The translations under genes were made by a program, and so were the position numbers. Below, one piece after another: positions 42,375 through 48,517 of a DNA stretch of 48,517 nt (positions are counted from its first letter, which is position 1; every line of letters begins with the position of its first letter). The notes below the pieces were generated by a model, which saw only the letters and a list, made by a program, of their open reading frames with translations, had not been told where the DNA came from and searched no databases. Location: the NCBI GenBank assembly GCA_004321925.1, contig SCQH01000044.1, positions 1-48,517 on the forward strand. Direction: 5' to 3'. Source of the DNA: Nitrospirota bacterium. GTDB taxonomy: Bacteria; Nitrospirota; Thermodesulfovibrionia; Thermodesulfovibrionales; UBA6898.

Positions 42375-45300
42375 GATATGCTGAGGGGAAAAAGGCACTT
42401 GTGTGGTCGGCAGTTGCGGTGCTGCTGCTCGCGCTGGTGTCTGACCTGTATAGCCTTGACTATCCCCATAACGCAGTGAACAGCATAAGCTGCGGTAACT
42501 GCCACTGGGTCCATGGAACTTCTATGCCGGCCTGGCTGACAAAAGGAGTGACACCGGACGATACGATCAATAACAACCGGTGTCAGCAGTGCCACGACAG
42601 CATCCCCGGCCCTGCTGTCGTCACCCATTCAGCGTACAGCACCGGAAGTGCGAAATGGGACGGCAACTGGGGAGTCGAGTGTGTTGACTGCCACAACCCG
42701 CATCAACAGCGGCAGCACAGGAGATGGGGCGCGGAAGCCTACCTGCAGACCGGGACCGTTGCTTCGATCGGGGTCTATGATGCAGGACAGAATGAAACAC
42801 CGGTAACCCTTTCCGCAGCTCTCGGGACCGAATACGAGGGATATTACCTGATCCCCAACACGCAGTACAGGGCTTTCAGCTACAAGATAAAGGAGAGCAC
42901 GCAGGGCAGAAGTGATATGAAAGTGAAAGGCCAGGTGAACACGGCCTATGCCGGAAGCGGCAAACCCTTTGCGATCGTCTACGCGAAGAATGTCACGGAT
43001 AATGTGTCCTATATCAACCCCGGCGGAATGCTCAGGAGCGTCAGCACCAAACTGTTCAGCCGGAACGGCCTCGGTGACGATTCGAACAACCATACAAGTT
43101 CCGACAAGATCTGCGAGGCCTGCCATACCAGGACCTCCTATCACCGGTATGACACGACGGAACAGTCCGATACATCACATCACAATAACGAATACTGTAT
43201 AAGCTGCCATTCCCACACCAACGGGTTTGCCCATGGGGGCGGCAGCGGCGGGAGCGGCTGCATAGCATGCCACGGACATGACGCCGGGTATGAATACAGC
43301 CCCGGGCAGTTCAGCCAGGGGAAGGGTACCTTTACGTCCCATTCAACGCATACGGAGAACGACAGCGACGACGTCAGGGGGCCGCATATCGCCTGCGATG
43401 CCTGCCACGACACCGCCAACTTCCCGTATTTCAAATCAGGGACAGACGTAAACGGCGACGGAAGGTATTCCCTCGCTGAGACCGATGTCTGCAACCCCTG
43501 CCATAGTCCGGCAGGGACGTATGACGGGGTCAATGATCCGGTGGTCGGTGCAAAGAAGAACTGGAAAGCGGGTGTCTATGACGGCAGCATGCTTAAGGCC
43601 GGCAAGGAGAAGTGGTGTGCAGGCTGTCACGACAACGGGGCATCGGCTATCGGCGGCGTGAACGCCCCGAATGTCATCGGCGACGAAAACGGAGCATACA
43701 CCTACGGCACCGGCTGGGGCTTCTATAAGACCGGCCACGGGCTGCCTTCCGCTGAAACATATCCGGCCAGCGGCGGAGTCATCGACGGAGCCGGCAAGGG
43801 TTGCCTGGATTGCCATGATGCGACTACTTCCCACATCGACGGCCTTGCGAGGACGTTTGATGACGGCAACAGCAGCACCACCGATCCGAGCGTCTATCGC
43901 ATAGGCTACCGGCTCAAATTGGTTGCCTCGGGCCAAGGGACCGGCGCCAGCACACAGGAACCCATGCTTGTCCCCTGGCCTGCTCCAACAGTAAACAGCG
44001 CCAACAATTACCGGCTCTGCGTCAATTGCCATAATTCCGGGCCATTTATGGATTCCGGCAATATGAATACAAATCTGATCAGCACAGGGACCGACGGCAC
44101 GAAAAACCGTCATGAGTTCCACTTGGGCTTTACTTACCAATTACGCTATTCCTCTGACTGGGCCAGCACGGTGAACAGCCAAATCAATTGTGTTACCTGC
44201 CACAATGTGCACGGTTCCACCCGTCTTGCCATGGTGCGGGACGGAAAGCTGATCGGGAGGGAGCCTGGATTACAGATATGGTACAACAACAGCGCCATTG
44301 TAAATCCCACCACTCCGCCTGATCCCCAGGACCTGCCTCTCACCGCCAGCACCGGCACGATCTGGATACCCGGCAGTGCGGGAAACCTCTGTGGACATTG
44401 TCACGGCGGGGGAGTCTCATCGATCGAAGACAGGACGCCATATCAGAATGTGCAGGAGACGCCGACCCTTGAGTGGACCGGCGAGAACGGCTACACGAAT
44501 GACGGGGTTAACCCGAACAGCGGCCCCAGCGGAAGCAGTTTTACCTTCCGGGTCACATATACCGACACCAACAACAACGCGCCGATAACCTACCAGGTTT
44601 GGGTGGATACAAACGACAACGGTGTATACGACCCCGGCGAGAAGTTTAATATGAATGAAGTCGATTCCGTTGATAAAAATTATTATAACGGGAAGCTGTA
44701 CACCTATACCATGCCGCTTTCAAAGGCAGTCGACAATACCTTCAATTACCGCTTCAAGTTCTCCGACGGCACTGCGGATGCTACAGGAGACCCCGCTTCC
44801 GACAGGACGGTTACAGTAACTAACAACGCACCGATCCTTTCCTGGACCGGCGAGTCTTATTACCAGGACTCTGGCGTTTATCCGCCGTCCGGTGGAAACA
44901 ACGCCACCTATACGTTCCGAGTCAACTATAAAGATGCGGACAACGAGTGCCCGCCCGCAGCGAGCGACATCCAGGTCTGGATCGATGAGAACAATAATGG
45001 CACATACGATCCGGGTGAGCAACACAACATGACCGCGGCAGACGGCAATGCCTGCTCAAGCGGCAGGGTTTATACCTACAGCTCGACATTGGCCAGTATC
45101 GGCGATGGTGAGCTATCATACACGTTCCGGGCATCTGATGGCTTTGCCCCAGCTGCAACCGATGCCGAGCCTCTGAGCGATAGTATCGTAACAGTTTTGT
45201 CCGTAACCAACACGCCTCCTCAGCTTGACTGGGAGAGTGGGGCCTGCCGGACAGAAGGTGTCAGCCCGCGCTCCGGTGCGGCTGGCGCTGATTTTACGTT

Positions 45301-48300
45301 CCTGGTTAAATATACAGACCAGAATAACTCGTGCCCTGCTTCAGGCAGCAGCAACATCCAGGTCTGGATCGATGAGAACAACAACGGGATATATGAGCCA
45401 GGCGAGAAATATAATCTAACCGAGGTCGACGCCGGCGATACGGACTGCACAAACGGCAAGCTTTACAAAACAACAAGAACGCTTGCATACACGGGCGACG
45501 GAAACCTCAACTACCGTTTCTATGCGACGGACGGCACCCAGACCGCAATCGGCGATCCTGCGGATTACGACGGCACGGTGACCGTTGTCAACGGCGCCCG
45601 CAAGGTCAGACCGACCGGCGGCAGCGGCTGGTATAGCACCATACAATCTGCAGTCGCTGCCAATCAGACGATCCTAGTCTATCCAAATGCTGATTTTACT
45701 CCGGCTACGTATAATGAAAGCGTTGCGGTGAATAGTGTCAGCAATTTGACTATTCGCTCGGTCTGCGGTCCGGATTACACAATAATAGACGGTGTGGGCA
45801 GCGGTTATGCGGTCTGGGGCAATTCCAGCAGCAGCAATCTTACGGTGGACGGGTTCTCGCTTACTGGAGACACAAATGGAATATACGCAAACGGCAGCAC
45901 TCCCGTAACCGTTTCGAATTGTAAGATCTTCGGCAATACTGGCGTCGGTGTTTCTGCAAGTAACGGCGCAAATCTGGCGATTGATAACTGCGAGATATAC
46001 TCAAACGCAAGCGCAGCAGAGCTTTACGGCGGCGGCATATACCTGAACGGCGGGACCCATACAATCCTGAATTCAACAATCAGAAACAATACAAGCCAAA
46101 CCGGAGCGGGCCTATATACCGTCAATGTTGTGTCTGCGACTATCACAGATACCACGATAAGGGACAACACGGCAACCGGCATTGCTGGCGGCGTATATAT
46201 TGCCGGCGGCACGGTCAATCTGCGCAAGTCTACGATCAGCGGCAACACGTCTTCCTCCGCCGGCGGCGGGTTATACACAAACAGCAGTCCAACGGTTAAT
46301 ATTGAAAACTGTCTCCTCGTAAAGAACCAGGGAACTGCCGGCGGCATGCTATACCTCAACTCCGGCACGGTAACCGTCAGGAACTGCACCATTGCCGATA
46401 ATCAGGCTACTTCCGGCAATGGCGGGGCCATCTACACGAACAATATCGCTGTCATCGTGAGGAACAGCATTTTCTGGAACAATCTTGCCTTTGGTGACGG
46501 TCATAATCTCTATAAGAATGGCGCTCTCCTTACGAACGGCAGCACTATAACCGATTCCGATATCATGACCGGCCGGTATTATATCGGCAACTGCGTACCT
46601 ACCTATGCAAACAATATAGCAACTGATCCGTTCTTTGTCGGCAGCGACAATTATCATCTGCAAGCCAACTCACCGGCTATAGACATGGCGAATGCAGCAT
46701 ATGCCCCGGCCGACGACAGAGACGGCAACGCGCGGCCCCAGGGCAGCGGCTATGATATGGGCGCATATGAGGTTGCTTCAGGGATGCCTGAAACTGAGGC
46801 TCCTGTTGTGACGAATTTCGCCGCAACGAGTCCGTCTTCAAGCCGCAATATTCCGATAGCGGTCTTCACGGCTACCGATAATACGGGCGTAACCGGCTAC
46901 AGGATAACGACATCACCGACGCCGCCGTCAGCAAGCGAAGGGGGCTGGTCTTCTACGGCTCCTGCAACATATCTGGTGACTTCCGACGGCACCCATATAT
47001 TGTATCCATGGGCAAAGGATGCCTCGGGCAACGTATCAGCGGCATTCGGTTCGCCGGCGACGGTTGTTGTGGATGCGACTGCGCCGAACGTGACTGCATT
47101 CACGGCCACAAGTCCCTCAATGAGCCTGAACATACAAATAACCTCATTTACGGCTTTTGATGTAGTAGGGGTGACAGGATATCATATAACCACGAACTCC
47201 ACACCGCCGGCAGCAGGCGGAGGCGGATGGTCGGGCACGGCGCCGACGACCTACACGGTCAGCTCGGAAGGGACCTACACGCTTTATCCATGGGCAAAAG
47301 ATGCGATCGGCAATGTGTCGGCCGTATATGCAACACCCATAACGGTTGTCGTTGACACAACGCCCCCGACCGTAAGCAGCACAACGCCTTCAAACGGGGC
47401 GACGGGCGTAATTAGCAATAGTCCAGTAACCATCAACTGGAATGAAAACGTTGACTGCTCAACAGTTACTACTTTCACCGTGACAATAAGCCCTGCTTCC
47501 GGATGGATAAGGACATCCTGCATCGGAAGTCAGGCGGTCTTCACACCGTCCGGCCAGAGCAACTCAACACTTTACAGCGTGACCGTATCTACATCGGTCA
47601 AGGATGCAGCAGGCAATGCAATGGCCTCGCCCTTTGAGTTCTCGTACACAACGGCAGCAGTATCCAATTACGCGCCAGTGCTGAACTGGGCGAGTGCTAC
47701 TAACTGCCTTGCTGAAGGAGTAAGGCCGCGCACCGGGGCAATGGACGCTGACTTCGAATTTCGGGTCAAATACAGCGATGCGGACAACCAGTGCCCGACC
47801 TCCATCCGTGTGACTGTAAACGGGACACTGTATGACCTCACAGACAACGACGGAGCATCGTGCCAGACAGGGCGGACTTATTACCGGTCGATAGAAATAG
47901 AAACTGCCGGTGACCTTAATTACTCTTTCTCAGCTTCGGACGGGATTGATACCGCCACCGGCACGCCCACCACCAACCATACGGTCAGTGTCATTAATAC
48001 AACATACAAGGTCAGACCGACGGGCGGCAGCGGATGGTATAGTGATCTCGCCACCGCGTATAACGCGACCCCGGCCTCGGGTATGCTTCTGGTATATCCG
48101 AATGCCGACTTTACAGCAGCCACCTATGCAGGCGGCCTGTCCAATATCAACAAGACGAACCGCACACTCCAGTCTGTCTGCGGAGCAGACCTTACGATCA
48201 TTTCCGGAGGAGCCAATGTCATTAGCCTCCAGGGCAATGACGGCGCGGTTATCGATGGCTTCAGTATAACCGCCGGAACTACTTATGGTATCTACTCAAA

Positions 48301-48517
48301 CAGTGATTCCCTGACCGTCAAAAACTGCAAGATCTATTCGAATCCTACCGGCATACACCTGAACAACGGCTGTAATCCGGTCAGTATCCAAAACAGTGAG
48401 ATTTACAACAATACGTCCTATGGGATAAATTCTCCAAGCACGCTAAATCTTGTCAGTATTGCGAACAGTAATATACACAACAACGGAGGCGGCTCCACGA
48501 ACGGCGCTGGTATTGCC
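42371..48517 (+). CDS. Giant multiheme c-type cytochrome with EF-hand-like, Ig-like and parallel beta-helix domains (open at right edge)
   Basis: ATG 42371 follows GGGGGAG (42357-42363) and overlaps the upstream stop. The frame stays open for 2049 codons to the window end. A signal peptide (core ALVWSAVAVLLLALVS) is followed by 13 CXXCH haem sites from CGNCH (42491) to CGHCH (44390-44404): CGNCH, CQQCH, CVDCH, CEACH, CISCH, CIACH, CDACH, CNPCH, CAGCH, CLDCH, CVNCH, CVTCH, CGHCH. Three Ig-like units with EF-hand-like loops follow (44606, 44984, 45371), then a beta-helix (about 45600-46780), two TATSPS-type units (about 46800-47360), a Big_5-like domain, a fourth Ig-like unit and a second beta-helix. 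It is probably an extracellular or surface electron-transfer protein. Confidence 0.9.
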   Translation, partial: MRYAEGKKALVWSAVAVLLLALVSDLYSLDYPHNAVNSISCGNCHWVHGTSMPAWLTKGVTPDDTINNNRCQQCHDSIPGPAVVTHSAYSTGSAKWDGNWGVECVDCHNPHQQRQHRRWGAEAYLQTGTVASIGVYDAGQNETPVTLSAALGTEYEGYYLIPNTQYRAFSYKIKESTQGRSDMKVKGQVNTAYAGSGKPFAIVYAKNVTDNVSYINPGGMLRSVSTKLFSRNGLGDDSNNHTSSDKICEACHTRTSYHRYDTTEQSDTSHHNNEYCISCHSHTNGFAHGGGSGGSGCIACHGHDAGYEYSPGQFSQGKGTFTSHSTHTENDSDDVRGPHIACDACHDTANFPYFKSGTDVNGDGRYSLAETDVCNPCHSPAGTYDGVNDPVVGAKKNWKAGVYDGSMLKAGKEKWCAGCHDNGASAIGGVNAPNVIGDENGAYTYGTGWGFYKTGHGLPSAETYPASGGVIDGAGKGCLDCHDATTSHIDGLARTFDDGNSSTTDPSVYRIGYRLKLVASGQGTGASTQEPMLVPWPAPTVNSANNYRLCVNCHNSGPFMDSGNMNTNLISTGTDGTKNRHEFHLGFTYQLRYSSDWASTVNSQINCVTCHNVHGSTRLAMVRDGKLIGREPGLQIWYNNSAIVNPTTPPDPQDLPLTASTGTIWIPGSAGNLCGHCHGGGVSSIEDRTPYQNVQETPTLEWTGENGYTNDGVNPNSGPSGSSFTFRVTYTDTNNNAPITYQVWVDTNDNGVYDPGEKFNMNEVDSVDKNYYNGKLYTYTMPLSKAVDNTFNYRFKFSDGTADATGDPASDRTVTVTNNAPILSWTGESYYQDSGVYPPSGGNNATYTFRVNYKDADNECPPAASDIQVWIDENNNGTYDPGEQHNMTAADGNACSSGRVYTYSSTLASIGDGELSYTFRASDGFAPAATDAEPLSDSIVTVLSVTNTPPQLDWESGACRTEGVSPRSGAAGADFTFLVKYTDQNNSCPASGSSNIQVWIDENNNGIYEPGEKYNLTEVDAGDTDCTNGKLYKTTRTLAYTGDGNLNYRFYATDGTQTAIGDPADYDGTVTVVNGARKVRPTGGSGWYSTIQSAVAANQTILVYPNADFTPATYNESVAVNSVSNLTIRSVCGPDYTIIDGVGSGYAVWGNSSSSNLTVDGFSLTGDTNGIYANGSTPVTVSNCKIFGNTGVGVSASNGANLAIDNCEIYSNASAAELYGGGIYLNGGTHTILNSTIRNNTSQTGAGLYTVNVVSATITDTTIRDNTATGIAGGVYIAGGTVNLRKSTISGNTSSSAGGGLYTNSSPTVNIENCLLVKNQGTAGGMLYLNSGTVTVRNCTIADNQATSGNGGAIYTNNIAVIVRNSIFWNNLAFGDGHNLYKNGALLTNGSTITDSDIMTGRYYIGNCVPTYANNIATDPFFVGSDNYHLQANSPAIDMANAAYAPADDRDGNARPQGSGYDMGAYEVASGMPETEAPVVTNFAATSPSSSRNIPIAVFTATDNTGVTGYRITTSPTPPSASEGGWSSTAPATYLVTSDGTHILYPWAKDASGNVSAAFGSPATVVVDATAPNVTAFTATSPSMSLNIQITSFTAFDVVGVTGYHITTNSTPPAAGGGGWSGTAPTTYTVSSEGTYTLYPWAKDAIGNVSAVYATPITVVVDTTPPTVSSTTPSNGATGVISNSPVTINWNENVDCSTVTTFTVTISPASGWIRTSCIGSQAVFTPSGQSNSTLYSVTVSTSVKDAAGNAMASPFEFSYTTAAVSNYAPVLNWASATNCLAEGVRPRTGAMDADFEFRVKYSDADNQCPTSIRVTVNGTLYDLTDNDGASCQTGRTYYRSIEIETAGDLNYSFSASDGIDTATGTPTTNHTVSVINTTYKVRPTGGSGWYSDLATAYNATPASGMLLVYPNADFTAATYAGGLSNINKTNRTLQSVCGADLTIISGGANVISLQGNDGAVIDGFSITAGTTYGIYSNSDSLTVKNCKIYSNPTGIHLNNGCNPVSIQNSEIYNNTSYGINSPSTLNLVSIANSNIHNNGGGSTNGAGIA
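45208..46780 (+). repeat. Module copy 1 in the giant cytochrome: Ig-like unit plus beta-helix
   Basis: This module runs from TPPQLDWESG through KVRPTGGSGWYS (45602) and LVYPNADFTPATY to a row of short N-rich coils (NSTIRNNT, STISGNTSS). The same order recurs at 47674-48517, showing an internal duplication. Confidence 0.75.
47674..48517 (+). repeat. Module copy 2 in the giant cytochrome (cut by right edge)
   Basis: APVLNWASATNCLAEGV, KVRPTGGSGWYSD (48008) and LVYPNADFTAATY repeat the first module in the same order. The EF-hand-like loop of copy 1 is replaced here by a shorter loop (VNGTLYDLTDNDG). The beta-helix continues past the window. Confidence 0.75.

Overview
The window reads as a stretch of a Gram-negative, cytochrome-rich, anaerobic or micro-aerobic bacterium with moderately high GC. 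Protein style (multiheme c-type cytochromes, a di-heme peroxidase, Wzx/Wzy exopolysaccharide genes, hybrid sensor kinases) suggests Nitrospirota or a former 'deltaproteobacterial' lineage; this placement is inference. Every convincing gene lies on the + strand. I saw no tRNA, rRNA, CRISPR array, insertion sequence or integrase.

Region 1 (1-2441) is the end of an ABC export operon: a left-truncated FtsX/MacB-type permease, its ATPase, and a polytopic membrane protein with a DsbB-like CPFC motif.

Region 2 (2484-15269) is the most unusual part. Five consecutive exported proteins have four different kinds of N-terminal region (choice-of-anchor L domain, an unknown beta-rich domain, a cysteine-rich unknown domain present twice, and a di-heme cytochrome c peroxidase). 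All five end in the same C-terminal cassette of exactly five ~51-residue repeats carrying Ca-loop-like motifs. The cassette looks like an FG-GAP/VCBS-type beta-propeller or a display module. One array contains three nearly identical 153-bp DNA copies.

Region 3 (15400-35657) is a Wzx/Wzy-type exopolysaccharide locus. It encodes an SLBB-domain export protein, a YjbH-like outer-membrane protein, a small exported protein with its own strong promoter and terminator, a Wzz-like chain-length protein, a flippase, a GT2-Wzy fusion, further GT2 and GT4 glycosyltransferases, four methyltransferases and a putative secreted glycoside hydrolase. No initiating phosphoglycosyltransferase is seen in the window.

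Region 4 (36234-39468) encodes two overlapping signalling proteins with similar N-terminal receiver domains: a receiver-PAS-kinase-receiver hybrid and a receiver-PAS-LuxR regulator.

Region 5 (39705-48517) holds an exported NHL/BACON/FG-GAP protein that overlaps, by ATGA, a giant gene open at the right edge. That gene has at least 2049 codons and encodes 13 CXXCH haem motifs, EF-hand-like loops, Ig-like domains and two parallel beta-helix regions: a probable surface multihaem cytochrome. Together the window looks like a cell-surface/biofilm island that combines matrix polysaccharide, repeat-bearing surface proteins and extracellular redox proteins.
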